From Algibacter lectus (GTDB lineage: Bacteria; Bacteroidota; Bacteroidia; Flavobacteriales; Flavobacteriaceae): a DNA stretch of 64,000 bases. The notes below the pieces were generated by a model. It was not told the origin of the DNA. It made no database searches and saw only the letters and a list, made by a program, of their open reading frames with translations. Within the stretch, counting starts at the first letter, position 1. Each line of letters opens with the position of its first letter. This document shows positions 43,855-52,478 of the stretch, piece by piece. Both the position numbers and the translations under genes were made by a program. Location of the stretch: the NCBI RefSeq assembly GCF_900112395.1, contig NZ_FOLN01000009.1, positions 122,582-186,581 of the forward strand, given 5' to 3'.

Positions 43855-44910
43855 ATGGAAAAAAAAGAATATCATGTTGTCGGCGTAATGTCCGGAACAT
43901 CTCTTGATGGCATAGATTTAGTTGAAGCCAAATTTGTTTTTAATGGTACATGGCATTTTGAAATTATTTGTGCCGAAACAATTAGTTATTCTCAGGCTTG
44001 GCACACGAAGTTGAAAGGCTTGGTGGATTGCTCTTTAGAAACTTTGAAGTTAATTGATGGCGATTATACTGTTTTATTGGCTGAGGTTATAAAAACCTTT
44101 ATCTCAAAAAATAATATTAAAAATATTGATGCAGTTTGTTCTCACGGACACACGGCTTTACATAGACCCGAAAATAAATTAACCTATCAAATAGGAAATA
44201 AACCTATTTTGGCAAAACTTATAAACGAAAAGGTGGTTTGCGATTTTAGAGTGGAGGATGTTGAGCTTGGTGGGCAAGGTGCTCCTTTAGTGCCTATTGG
44301 GGATCAATTATTGTTTCCTGAATACGATTTTTGCTTAAACCTTGGTGGTTTTGCTAATATTTCTACCCAAATAAAAACGGAACGTATCGCTTATGATATT
44401 TGTCCGGTTAATATTGTACTTAATATATATGCGCAAAAACTAGGTTTTAATTATGACGATGGCGGAAAAATTGCAGCATCGGGTAATTATATGTCCGATT
44501 TGGGTAATCAGCTTAATCATTTAGAGTTTTATAAAGAAACTCCTCCAAAATCTTTAGGCTTAGAATGGGTTAATAAAAATGTACTCCCTTTAACTGAAGC
44601 ATCTCAAGCTAGTGAAAAAGATATTTTGCGTACATGTTCTGACCATATCGCAGAACAAATATCGAATGTAATAAAGTCTGGAGCAAGAGTTTTGGTGACG
44701 GGTGGTGGTGCTTATAACGATTATATTATTTCGAAAATTAAATCTAATATTGGAGCCGAAATTATTATTCCGAATGCCGATTTAGTGGAGTTTAAAGAGG
44801 CGTTAATTTTTGGTTTTCTAGGTATATTAAAACTTCGGAATGAAGTGAATTGCTTACAATCGGTTACAGGAGCATCAAAAAACCATAGTTCTGGGAGAAT
44901 TTATTCATAA
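43855..44910 (+). CDS. anmK: anhydro-N-acetylmuramic acid kinase
   Basis: Phosphorylates and opens 1,6-anhydro-MurNAc during recycling of peptidoglycan. I choose the ATG at 43855 (MEKKEYHVVG); an in-frame TTG at 43837 adds six unconserved residues. Motifs: GVMSGTSLDGIDL (ATP-binding phosphate loop), CSHGHTALH, DFRVEDVELGGQGAPLVPIGD with the catalytic Asp, LNLGGFANIS and DICPVN. 351 aa, somewhat shorter than enterobacterial enzymes. The acyl-CoA dehydrogenase gene lies divergently, 96 bp away. Confidence 0.93.
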   Translation: MEKKEYHVVGVMSGTSLDGIDLVEAKFVFNGTWHFEIICAETISYSQAWHTKLKGLVDCSLETLKLIDGDYTVLLAEVIKTFISKNNIKNIDAVCSHGHTALHRPENKLTYQIGNKPILAKLINEKVVCDFRVEDVELGGQGAPLVPIGDQLLFPEYDFCLNLGGFANISTQIKTERIAYDICPVNIVLNIYAQKLGFNYDDGGKIAASGNYMSDLGNQLNHLEFYKETPPKSLGLEWVNKNVLPLTEASQASEKDILRTCSDHIAEQISNVIKSGARVLVTGGGAYNDYIISKIKSNIGAEIIIPNADLVEFKEALIFGFLGILKLRNEVNCLQSVTGASKNHSSGRIYS

Positions 44911-44949
44911 AATAACGAAAATTTAATCTCACAAGATTTCTAGTTTTTT

Positions 44950-44957
44950 TATATTTG
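44950..44957 (+). promoter_or_regulatory. candidate -7 box upstream of the amino-acid dehydrogenase
   Basis: TATATTTG matching TAnnTTTG, 130 bp before the ATG at 45087; a leader of about 120 nt is implied. No good -33 element. Confidence 0.4.
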
Positions 44958-45086
44958 TTACTTATCATTAATAATTTAAAATTTTACATAAAATGAATCA
45001 ACTTTAGCTACAGATATCGAAGAACTACTCGTAGAGCGTAAGCTAAAAAGAATATAATTTATTGAAATTTTAAAACATACAAATTA

Positions 45087-46313
45087 ATGAAAGCATTACT
45101 AAAAAAGTACGAAGATAAAGCACCTGAAATAGTATTTAACTGGAAAGACTCTGAAACCGAAGCAGAAGGTTGGGTTGTAATAAACTCATTGCGAGGTGGA
45201 GCAGCCGGTGGGGGAACACGAATGAGGAAAGGGTTGGATATGAACGAGGTATTGTCTTTGGCAAAAACCATGGAGATTAAATTTACCGTTTCTGGTCCTG
45301 CAATTGGCGGAGCCAAATCGGGAATTAATTTCGATCCAAAAGATCCAAGAAAAAAAGGTGTTTTAGAGCGTTGGTACGCTGTGGTTTCTCCTTTGCTTAA
45401 AAGTTATTACGGAACTGGAGGCGATTTAAATGTAGATGAAATACATGAAGTTATTCCAATAACCGAGCAAAGTGGTGTTTGGCATCCGCAAGAAGGTGTT
45501 TTTAACGGACACTTTAAACCTACGGAAGCTGATAAAATAAATAGAATAGGACAATTAAGACAGGGGGTAATAAAGGTTATTGAAAATCCCGATTTTTCAC
45601 CAAGTGTCTCAAGAAAATATACCATAGCCGACATGATTACTGGTTTTGGCGTTGCCGAAGCTGTAAAACAATACTACACTATTTACGGTGGATCTGTAAA
45701 AGGAAAACGTGCTGTAATTCAGGGTTTTGGGAATGTTGGAGCAGCAGCTGCATTTTATTTGTCTCAAATGGGTGCAAAAGTGGTTGGAATTATCGATATT
45801 GCAGGTGGTTTAATTAATGAAGAAGGTTTTACTTTTGAAGAGATAACAAAGTTGTTTTTAGCCAAAACAGGGAACACCCTAGAGGCCGAGAATTTAATAC
45901 CTTTCGAGACGATAAACCAAGACATTTGGAAGTTACAAACTGAGATATTCGCACCTTGTGCAGCATCACGATTAATCACTCAAAATCAAATTGATGAGAT
46001 GATAAATAGTGGGTTGGAGGTGATTTCTTGTGGGGCTAATGTTCCTTTTGCAGATAAAGAAATATTTTTCGGTTCCATTATGGAGCACACCGATAGTCGC
46101 GTAAGTTTAATACCCGATTTTATTTCTAACTGCGGTATGGCAAGAGTGTTTGCTTATTTTATGGAACGCCGCGTACAAATGACAGATGAGGCTATTTTTA
46201 ATGATACCTCTGATAAAATTAGAGAAGCGATAGAAAAAGTATATTTAAAAAATAAATCTAAAACAGAAATAAGCGCTACGGCTTTCGAGCTTGCGTTAAG
46301 TCAATTAATCTAA
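45087..46313 (+). CDS. Glu/Leu/Phe/Val dehydrogenase
   Basis: NAD(P)-dependent oxidative deamination of an amino acid, 408 aa. The substrate domain has RGGAAGGGTRMRKG and GPAIGGAKSGINFDP with the conserved catalytic Lys, and TGGDLNVDE. The nucleotide-binding domain has the Rossmann motif VIQGFGNVGAAAA. The C-terminal half contains SCGANVPFAD and FISNCGMARV. The compact N-terminus and the atypical loops fit leucine/valine-type dehydrogenases better than hexameric glutamate dehydrogenase, but substrate choice cannot be settled. nhaD follows by 25 bp. Confidence 0.88.
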   Translation: MKALLKKYEDKAPEIVFNWKDSETEAEGWVVINSLRGGAAGGGTRMRKGLDMNEVLSLAKTMEIKFTVSGPAIGGAKSGINFDPKDPRKKGVLERWYAVVSPLLKSYYGTGGDLNVDEIHEVIPITEQSGVWHPQEGVFNGHFKPTEADKINRIGQLRQGVIKVIENPDFSPSVSRKYTIADMITGFGVAEAVKQYYTIYGGSVKGKRAVIQGFGNVGAAAAFYLSQMGAKVVGIIDIAGGLINEEGFTFEEITKLFLAKTGNTLEAENLIPFETINQDIWKLQTEIFAPCAASRLITQNQIDEMINSGLEVISCGANVPFADKEIFFGSIMEHTDSRVSLIPDFISNCGMARVFAYFMERRVQMTDEAIFNDTSDKIREAIEKVYLKNKSKTEISATAFELALSQLI

Positions 46314-46338
46314 AAGAAAATCAATTTTAATATTTAAT

Positions 46339-47775
46339 ATGGAAGCAGCAATTATTTTAGTATTTGTTTTTGGCTATTTAGCCATAACGATGGAGCATAG
46401 TATCAAAATAGATAAATTAATACCGGCCTTAGTCATGATGGCTATTTGTTGGGCTTTAATTGCTTTAGGGCTAGATGAATTTACTCAGTGGTTCGATTCT
46501 GCTAACCATAGCTTAATGGAAAATTTTGGAGGTTTACCTTTAAATGATGTTTTAGATGAAAGTGGCCATGTGGTGACTTCTGGTAAAATGAGTTTAATGG
46601 AAAACACGTTGTTGCACCACTTAGGTAAAACTTGTGAGATTTTGGTTTTCCTTTTAGGGGCGATGACAATTGTTGAAATTATTGATTATTTCGATGGTTT
46701 TTCAACTATTAAAGATTTTATCAAAACAAAGAAGAAAAGTAAAATCCTTTGGATTTTTGCTATTCTAGCATTTATTTTATCTGCAATTATTGATAACTTA
46801 ACTGCTACTATTGTTTTAATTTCAATTCTTCAAAAAATTGTTAAAGATAGAAGTGTACGTATTTGGTATGCAGGTTTAATTATTATTGCAGCTAATGCTG
46901 GAGGTGCTTGGTCTCCTATTGGAGATGTAACAACTACTATGTTATGGATTGGTAAAAAAGTATCAACAGGGCATTTAGTAGGTTATCTATTATTACCATC
47001 ATTTTTATGTATGGCAGTTCCAACGTTTATCGCATCATTTCTACCAGCGTTTAGAGGAGATTTAGATGTAGAAGAAGTTGTAGAGAAACCAAAATCTAAA
47101 TTTAGTGGTAAAATGCTTTACTTAGGTTTAGGTGCTATTGTATTTGTTCCAATTTTTAAAATGGTTACACACTTACCTCCTTATGTTGGTATGATGTTAT
47201 CTTTAGCAGTTGTTGCTATTTTTGCTGAAATATATAGTAATGCTAAGTTTAGCATGACGGATCATGATTCTGAAGAGAGCGAAGCTGCTGCACACCATAG
47301 CCCAGTTCACCATTCATTATCTAAAATTGAATTACCAAGTATTTTATTCTTCTTAGGTATTTTAATGGCTGTTGCCGCTTTAGAATCTTTAGGTATCTTA
47401 TTCAATTTTGCTGGATCTTTACAAGATTCTATGCCAATGTTAGGAACAGAAATTCACCCAGGTGGACACGAAGGTGTTTCCGATTTAGTAGTATTATTAT
47501 TAGGTGTAGGTTCTGCGGTTATCGATAACGTGCCATTAGTAGCGGCTAGTTTGGGTATGTTTCATGAACCAATGGATAATGAACTTTGGCATTTTATTGC
47601 CTATTCAGCAGGAACAGGTGGTAGTATGTTAATTATTGGTTCTGCAGCAGGTGTAGTAGCAATGGGAATGGAGAAAATTGATTTTTTCTGGTACCTTAAA
47701 AAGATTGCTTGGTTAGCCTTAATTGGTTTCTTAGTAGGAGCTGTAGCCTTTATGTTTACAAGAACTTTATTTTAA
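46339..47775 (+). CDS. nhaD: NhaD-type Na+/H+ antiporter
   Basis: Inner-membrane sodium/proton antiporter of the IT superfamily, 478 aa with about 12 helices. The core motifs are IIDNLTATIVLIS (conserved Asp and Asn), ANAGGAWSPIGDVTTTMLWI and GVGSAVIDNVPLVAAS, the repeated inverted halves of this family. A hydrophilic loop carries an acidic and His-rich stretch (SEESEAAAHHSPVHHSLSK, about residues 313-331). It fits a marine or salt-exposed lifestyle. Probably co-transcribed with the dehydrogenase 25 bp upstream. Confidence 0.93.
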   Translation: MEAAIILVFVFGYLAITMEHSIKIDKLIPALVMMAICWALIALGLDEFTQWFDSANHSLMENFGGLPLNDVLDESGHVVTSGKMSLMENTLLHHLGKTCEILVFLLGAMTIVEIIDYFDGFSTIKDFIKTKKKSKILWIFAILAFILSAIIDNLTATIVLISILQKIVKDRSVRIWYAGLIIIAANAGGAWSPIGDVTTTMLWIGKKVSTGHLVGYLLLPSFLCMAVPTFIASFLPAFRGDLDVEEVVEKPKSKFSGKMLYLGLGAIVFVPIFKMVTHLPPYVGMMLSLAVVAIFAEIYSNAKFSMTDHDSEESEAAAHHSPVHHSLSKIELPSILFFLGILMAVAALESLGILFNFAGSLQDSMPMLGTEIHPGGHEGVSDLVVLLLGVGSAVIDNVPLVAASLGMFHEPMDNELWHFIAYSAGTGGSMLIIGSAAGVVAMGMEKIDFFWYLKKIAWLALIGFLVGAVAFMFTRTLF

Positions 47776-47844
47776 TATATAGTTATTTCGCTTGCGCGGA
47801 AAAGTGGCACACATGTTGATTATAGTGTCGTCTATATGATAGAT

Positions 47845-47884
47845 TTTTAAACAAAGTGCGGAGGTTTTTGCACTTTGTTTAAAA
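47845..47884. terminator. hairpin between nhaD and exbB
   Basis: Perfect 15-bp inverted repeat (47845-47859 with 47870-47884, 10-nt loop). An outer inverted repeat (47819-47832 with 47894-47905) encloses it. There is no long T run after it, so it may be a terminator or a structured leader. Confidence 0.55.
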
Positions 47885-47951
47885 TAGTATTAGGACGACT
47901 ATAATTTAATATCAAAATAGACGTTATAAAGTTGCAATAAATTAAGATTAT

Positions 47952-48641
47952 ATGCTAAACACAATATTACAAAACGTACCAGACGGTGCAGAGGGAGAAC
48001 CAGTTGAAAAAACGCTCTCGATAATAGAATTAATTAGTAGCGGTGGTTTCGCCGGGCAAATTATTATTGCTATTCTATTTTTATTATTAGTAGCTGCCAT
48101 TTATATTTATTTCGAACGTTTGTTTGCTATTAAAGCAGCATCGCAAGTCGATGCTAACTTTATGAATCAAATAAAAGATCATGTAAGTAATGGTAAAATA
48201 GAATCGGCACAAGCACTTTGTACACAAGTGAATTCTCCGGTTTCTCGTTTAATAGGAAAAGGGATTTCAAGAATAGGAAAACCTTTAGCTGATATTAATA
48301 CGGCAATTGAAAATGCGGGACGTTTAGAAATTTATGGCCTTGAGAAAAACGTAAGTGTATTAGCAACTATTTCTGGTGCTGCACCAATGATTGGTTTCTT
48401 AGGAACTGTTGTTGGTATGATCTTGGCGATTTTTGAACTTGCAAATGCTGGAGGAAGTATTCAAATGGATGTTTTGGCTAGCGGACTTTACACAGCCATG
48501 ACAACTACGGTTGCTGGTTTAATTGTAGGTATTGTTGCTTATATTACTTATAACCATTTAGTGGTTAAAACTGATAAAGTAGTGTATCAAATGGAAGCAA
48601 ATTCCTTAGAGTTTTTAGACCATTTAAACGAACCTTCTTAA
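47952..48641 (+). CDS. exbB: MotA/TolQ/ExbB proton channel protein
   Basis: Inner-membrane proton-channel subunit, 229 aa, three helices (about 30-52, 135-160, 172-195). Family pattern: LATISGAAPMIGFLGTVVGMI and TAMTTTVAGLIVGI. With ExbD it uses the proton gradient to drive TonB, which energises the SusC-type receptors. The exbD gene starts 1 bp after its stop. An ExbB rather than a TolQ role is inferred from the tonB gene downstream and the absence of tol genes. Confidence 0.92.
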   Translation: MLNTILQNVPDGAEGEPVEKTLSIIELISSGGFAGQIIIAILFLLLVAAIYIYFERLFAIKAASQVDANFMNQIKDHVSNGKIESAQALCTQVNSPVSRLIGKGISRIGKPLADINTAIENAGRLEIYGLEKNVSVLATISGAAPMIGFLGTVVGMILAIFELANAGGSIQMDVLASGLYTAMTTTVAGLIVGIVAYITYNHLVVKTDKVVYQMEANSLEFLDHLNEPS

Positions 48642-48642
48642 T

Positions 48643-49035
48643 ATGAATTTTAGAGGAAGAAATAAAGTTACGCCGGAGTTTAATATGTCGTCTATGACGG
48701 ATATTGTATTTCTGCTACTTATCTTTTTTATGATTGCTTCCACCTTGGTAACCACCAACGCAATTGATATTTTACTACCAAAAGCGAGTGGTAAAACCGA
48801 GAATAAAAAGTCGATAGCAGTTAGTATTAAAAAAGATTTAACTTACTATATAGATCAAAGTAGGGTAGGCGAAAGCGTGCTAGAATCTGAGTTAATTGCG
48901 GCTTTATCTAAAAAAGAGCAACCAACCATTGTTTTACGAGCAGAGAAATCTGTACCAGTAGAGCATGTGGTGAAGGTTATGGATATAGCGAATAGAAATA
49001 AGTTTAAAGTTATTTTGGCTGTTCAGCCTAACTAA
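48643..49035 (+). CDS. exbD: ExbD/TolR biopolymer transport protein
   Basis: Single-pass protein of 130 aa: short cytoplasmic N-terminus (MNFRGRNKVTPEFNMSSMTD), one helix with the conserved channel Asp in MTDIVFLLLIFFMI, then a periplasmic domain (VLRAEKSVPVEHVVKVMDIA). It works with ExbB in energising TonB. Only one exbD copy is present, whereas many Bacteroidota carry two in such operons. Confidence 0.93.
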   Translation: MNFRGRNKVTPEFNMSSMTDIVFLLLIFFMIASTLVTTNAIDILLPKASGKTENKKSIAVSIKKDLTYYIDQSRVGESVLESELIAALSKKEQPTIVLRAEKSVPVEHVVKVMDIANRNKFKVILAVQPN

Positions 49036-49062
49036 TGACTTAAATTAGGTACTGCGTTTACT

Positions 49063-49953
49063 ATGAAATATTTCAAAACCAAACATGAAAAAGATTCAGC
49101 AAAAATAACCACTTTGATAATGGTTATTATTTTGTTGCTACTCTTTGTTGTGGGGCCTCCGTATATGGATCCACCTGAAGAATATGGCGTTGCTGTAAAT
49201 TTTGGAACTACAGATTTTGGTAAGGGAGACGTGCAACCTAAAGCACCTATAAAATCTGAACCGCGTGAAGTTGAAGAACTTCCTGAGCCAGAACCGGAAG
49301 CGGTTCCTGAGCAAGCAGAAGCTGCAAAACCAGCAGAAACAAAAGAAGAGGTTTTAACAGCAGATAATGCGGAAGAGATTGCTATAAAAAAACAAAAAGC
49401 AGCTGAAAAAGCTAAAGCACAGGCCGAGGCGAAAGCCAAAGCAGATGCTAAAAAGAAAGCTGAAGCTATCGCTAAAGCGGAAGCTGAACGAGTTGCTAAA
49501 GAAAAACGCGAACAGGAAGAAAAGAAAAGAAAATTAGATGCTTTAATTGGAGGTGTTAGTAAATCTGAAGGAACAGAATCTGGAGGAGAAGGAGATGATA
49601 ATAAGGCTGGTGATAAAGGTCAGTTAGATGGTAATCCATATGCACCAAGTTACTTCGGGTCTGGATCAGGAAGTGGTGGTGTTGGTTACGGTCTTAATGG
49701 GCGTGGTCGAGCATCTTTCAATACGGTGAAACAAGATTGTAATGAGTCAGGGTTAGTGATTGTGAAAATCATTGTAAACCAAAGTGGACAAGTTATAGAA
49801 GCTGAGCCAGGAGTAAAAGGAACTACTAATACGGCACAATGTTTATTAGAACCAGCAAAAAAAATAGCGCTTTCTCATAGATGGCCTGCAGATTCTAAAG
49901 CACCAGCAAAACAAATAGGTTTTGTAAAAGTAAACTTCAAATTGGGGCAATAA
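49063..49953 (+). CDS. tonB: energy transducer TonB
   Basis: Protein of 296 aa that spans the periplasm and transmits energy to outer-membrane receptors. One N-terminal helix (about 19-33), a Pro/Glu-rich stretch (EPREVEELPEPEPEA), then an Ala/Lys/Glu-rich helical rod (about 105-165) and a Gly/Ser linker (GSGSGSGG). The C-terminal domain is short: GLVIVKIIVNQSGQVIEAEPG, IALSHRWPAD, and IGFVKVNFKL. Rod and linker are as in TolA/TonB-like Bacteroidota proteins. The gene starts 27 bp after exbD. Confidence 0.9.
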   Translation: MKYFKTKHEKDSAKITTLIMVIILLLLFVVGPPYMDPPEEYGVAVNFGTTDFGKGDVQPKAPIKSEPREVEELPEPEPEAVPEQAEAAKPAETKEEVLTADNAEEIAIKKQKAAEKAKAQAEAKAKADAKKKAEAIAKAEAERVAKEKREQEEKKRKLDALIGGVSKSEGTESGGEGDDNKAGDKGQLDGNPYAPSYFGSGSGSGGVGYGLNGRGRASFNTVKQDCNESGLVIVKIIVNQSGQVIEAEPGVKGTTNTAQCLLEPAKKIALSHRWPADSKAPAKQIGFVKVNFKLGQ

Positions 49954-49956
49954 AAC

Positions 49957-51174
49957 ATGACATATAGCGATACTTTAGATTGGATGTTTTCTCAACTGCC
50001 AATGTATCAGAGGCAGGGTAAATCGGCATATAAAGTCGATTTGAGTAACACAGTTTCACTTATAAATCATTTAAATTATCCACACCGAAATTTTAAAACC
50101 ATACACGTAGCAGGTACCAACGGAAAAGGTTCTTCTAGTCATATGTTAGCTTCTGTTTTACAAGAGGCAGGTTATAAGGTGGGGTTGTATACTTCGCCTC
50201 ATTTAAAAGATTTTAGAGAGCGTATTAAAATAAACGGTAAAGAAGTAAGTAAAACATTTGTAACAGGCTTTATTGAGCGTAATAAATCGTTTTTTGAGAC
50301 TAATCAGTTGTCGTTTTTTGAAATGACTGTTGGTATGGCATTCGAATATTTCTCTGAAGAAAAAGTAGATGTCGCTGTTATTGAAGTAGGTTTGGGTGGC
50401 CGATTAGATTCTACAAATATTATTACACCAGAGGTTTCAGTAATTACAAATATTGGGTTAGATCACACACAGTTTTTAGGTAACAGCTTGGACGCTATAG
50501 CTTTTGAAAAAGGCGGTATTATAAAGCCTAATGTACCTGTTATAATAGGGGAGACTCAAGAAGAAACTAAATCTGTTTTTATAGATCTAGCAACTAATAA
50601 TAATGCTGATATTACTTTTGCAGATCAACAAGTACCTAATAATTACGCTTCTGATTTAAAGGGAGATTATCAAGTTAAAAATATTCAAACGGTTGTGGCC
50701 GCGATTAAAATTCTTCAACAGAAAAGCTATAATATTTCTTTGAGCAATATAAAGAAAGGTTTATCAAACGTTATAGAAAATACCGGTTTATTAGGTCGTT
50801 GGCAGGTTTTAAATCATGAACCTAAGGTGGTTTGTGATACAGGTCATAACCGTGAGGGATTAACGTATGTAATGAAACAGCTTTCTAAAGAAGTTTATAA
50901 TCACCTACATATTGTATTCGGAGTTGTAAATGATAAAGATTTAATATCCATAATAGATTTATTACCAAAAAAAGCAACTTATTATTTCTGCAAACCAGAT
51001 ATATCTCGTGGACTAGATGCAGAGGAATTAAAGATGTTTTTCAGTAAGTATAATTTAATTGGAGAGAGTTATAAATCAGTAGATGAGGCTTATAAAGAAG
51101 CAAAGGAAAAAGCAAACATCGATGATTTTATTTTTATAGGAGGAAGTACTTTTGTAGTAGCAGAAATAATTTGA
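49957..51174 (+). CDS. folC: bifunctional dihydrofolate/folylpolyglutamate synthase
   Basis: Adds glutamate to dihydropteroate and folates; Mur-ligase fold, 405 aa. The P-loop is GTNGKGSS (53-60), followed by SPHLKDFRERI, MAFEYFSEEKVDVAVIEVGLGGRLDSTNII and NIGLDHTQFLG, then the C-terminal domain with CDTGHNREG. Only 3 bp separate it from tonB, so they share a transcript though their functions are unrelated. Single folC homologue in the window; length is normal. Confidence 0.95.
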   Translation: MTYSDTLDWMFSQLPMYQRQGKSAYKVDLSNTVSLINHLNYPHRNFKTIHVAGTNGKGSSSHMLASVLQEAGYKVGLYTSPHLKDFRERIKINGKEVSKTFVTGFIERNKSFFETNQLSFFEMTVGMAFEYFSEEKVDVAVIEVGLGGRLDSTNIITPEVSVITNIGLDHTQFLGNSLDAIAFEKGGIIKPNVPVIIGETQEETKSVFIDLATNNNADITFADQQVPNNYASDLKGDYQVKNIQTVVAAIKILQQKSYNISLSNIKKGLSNVIENTGLLGRWQVLNHEPKVVCDTGHNREGLTYVMKQLSKEVYNHLHIVFGVVNDKDLISIIDLLPKKATYYFCKPDISRGLDAEELKMFFSKYNLIGESYKSVDEAYKEAKEKANIDDFIFIGGSTFVVAEII

Positions 51175-51193
51175 ATTTTTTTCAAAAAAAGTC

Positions 51194-51223
51194 TTTGTAA
51201 AGTCAAAAAGTAGTGTATCTTTG
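51194..51223 (+). promoter_or_regulatory. promoter of the tRNA-Val pair
   Basis: -33 TTTG at 51194-51197 and -7 TATCTTTG at 51216-51223, 18 bp apart, 16 bp before the first tRNA. Confidence 0.75.
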
Positions 51224-51239
51224 CACCTCCTAATAATTA

Positions 51240-51314
51240 GGGCGCGTAGCTCAGTTGGTTCAGAGCACTTGGTTTACACCCAAGGGGTCAGGGGTTCGAA
51301 TCCCTTCGCGCCCA
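51240..51314 (+). tRNA. tRNA-Val (anticodon TAC)
   Basis: 75-nt cloverleaf: acceptor stem GGGCGCG/CGCGCCC, D-arm GCTCAGTTGGTTCAGAGC, anticodon stem CTTGG/CCAAG with loop TTTACAC (anticodon TAC, reads GTA and related valine codons), T-arm AGGGGTTCGAATCCCT. CCA is not encoded. Identical to the second copy 69 bp on. Confidence 0.97.
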
Positions 51315-51383
51315 CATTAAGTTTAAGATAGCTCTTAGGCTTTTTTTATATGTAAAAAAGGAGTTTACTCTTTGTAATTGTTA

Positions 51384-51458
51384 GGGCGCGTAGCTCAGTT
51401 GGTTCAGAGCACTTGGTTTACACCCAAGGGGTCAGGGGTTCGAATCCCTTCGCGCCCA
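51384..51458 (+). tRNA. tRNA-Val (anticodon TAC), second identical copy
   Basis: The same 75-nt sequence as the first copy, with no base changes seen. No separate promoter with both elements precedes it, so co-transcription with the first is likely; the terminator at 51468-51498 follows. Confidence 0.97.
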
Positions 51459-51467
51459 CAGAAATTT

Positions 51468-51498
51468 AAACCTAAGATGAATATCTTAGGTTTTTTTT
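51468..51498. terminator. intrinsic terminator of the tRNA-Val transcript
   Basis: 11-bp stem (AAACCTAAGAT paired with ATCTTAGGTTT, loop GAAT) followed by a run of T, ten bases after the second tRNA. Confidence 0.85.
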
Positions 51499-51569
51499 AT
51501 GTCAAATATTTGCGTAAATTCTTTAAGAGTGTAATATTTTTACTATTTTAGGATAATCAATCCACTCTC

Positions 51570-52340
51570 ATGAATAGATTTAATATTAAAGATACTTATA
51601 AAGAAATCTTTAAATCTCACGATAATCCTTCTCTCAAAAAGCATATAGAGAAATTTATTGAGTTGGATACTTACTTGCCTTATAGTTCTACCTTTTTCTG
51701 TGTTACTAATACTCAAGATTTAACTTTTGAATATATTAGTAAAAATATGACGGCTTGTTTGGGTTTGGATAAAGCTGATTTAAAAGCTCGTGGTATGCGT
51801 AATTTTTGGGCTAGAATGCATCCTGATGATTTGGAACAATGGCTACAAGCATTAAATGAATTAATGAATTTTACGCTAACTGAGATTTCCTTAGGTAATA
51901 GAGAGCGTATGAGTTATACTTGGAATTATCGTTTAAAGAATGCTAAAGAAGAATATGTAAATTTAATACAGACTACAACGCCATTAGAGTTTGATAGTGA
52001 TAGTAAACCTATAATAGGTTTGGCACATTATACGGTTTTACCAGGTGAAATGGAGATGCAAGTTTGCGCGTCTGCTAAGTTATTGAATTGTAACGATGAG
52101 TATGAAACGGTGTATTTTAGTAACTTTTCTCATAAATTACTAAAAGGCGGTATTAGTAATAGGGAGCGGGATATTATTAGACTTCTTGTTTTAAATAAGA
52201 CGAGTAAAGAGATTGGAGTTAGTCTCAATATAAGTTCTAATACGGTGGATACACATCGAAGGAATATTTTAAAAAAACTAAATATATCCTCTACTGGAGA
52301 GTTAATCGGTATGCTTAAAATTAATAGAAGCTTATTGTAA
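51570..52340 (+). CDS. PAS-domain LuxR-family transcriptional regulator
   Basis: Cytosolic regulator of 256 aa. The middle region (about 40-160) resembles a PAS fold (FFCVTNTQDLTFEYIS, MHPDDLEQWLQAL, YTWNYRLKNAKEEYVNL). The C-terminus is a LuxR-type HTH (about 190-250): ISNRERDIIRLLVLNKTSKEIG, then NTVDTHRRNILKKLNIS. Such single-domain regulators without a phosphorylation site often sense a small ligand or cell state. No target is evident; it stands alone after the tRNA pair. Confidence 0.85.
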   Translation: MNRFNIKDTYKEIFKSHDNPSLKKHIEKFIELDTYLPYSSTFFCVTNTQDLTFEYISKNMTACLGLDKADLKARGMRNFWARMHPDDLEQWLQALNELMNFTLTEISLGNRERMSYTWNYRLKNAKEEYVNLIQTTTPLEFDSDSKPIIGLAHYTVLPGEMEMQVCASAKLLNCNDEYETVYFSNFSHKLLKGGISNRERDIIRLLVLNKTSKEIGVSLNISSNTVDTHRRNILKKLNISSTGELIGMLKINRSLL

Positions 52341-52440
52341 TAAAAAAACAAAAATACTCAATTTGAGTATTGCGCAGATTGCATAAAAACATGACCTTTA
52401 CAGTGCTATTAATTAGTTCTTAGGGAGAATTATTTAAACA

Positions 52441-52474
52441 GAAGGTGCTTGGTTTTATATCAGGCACTTTTTTT
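52441..52474 (+). terminator. intrinsic terminator downstream of the LuxR-type gene
   Basis: GTGCTTG (52445-52451) pairs with CAGGCAC (52461-52467), extended by weaker pairs, followed by T7. It is 100 bp after the stop codon, on the plus strand. Confidence 0.6.
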
Positions 52475-52478
52475 GTTT

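Noticed and set aside
49032..49439. 135-codon minus-strand frame rich in Ala and Ser
   Set aside because: Mirror image of the Ala/Lys/Glu-rich TonB rod; low-complexity codons create a long open antisense frame.
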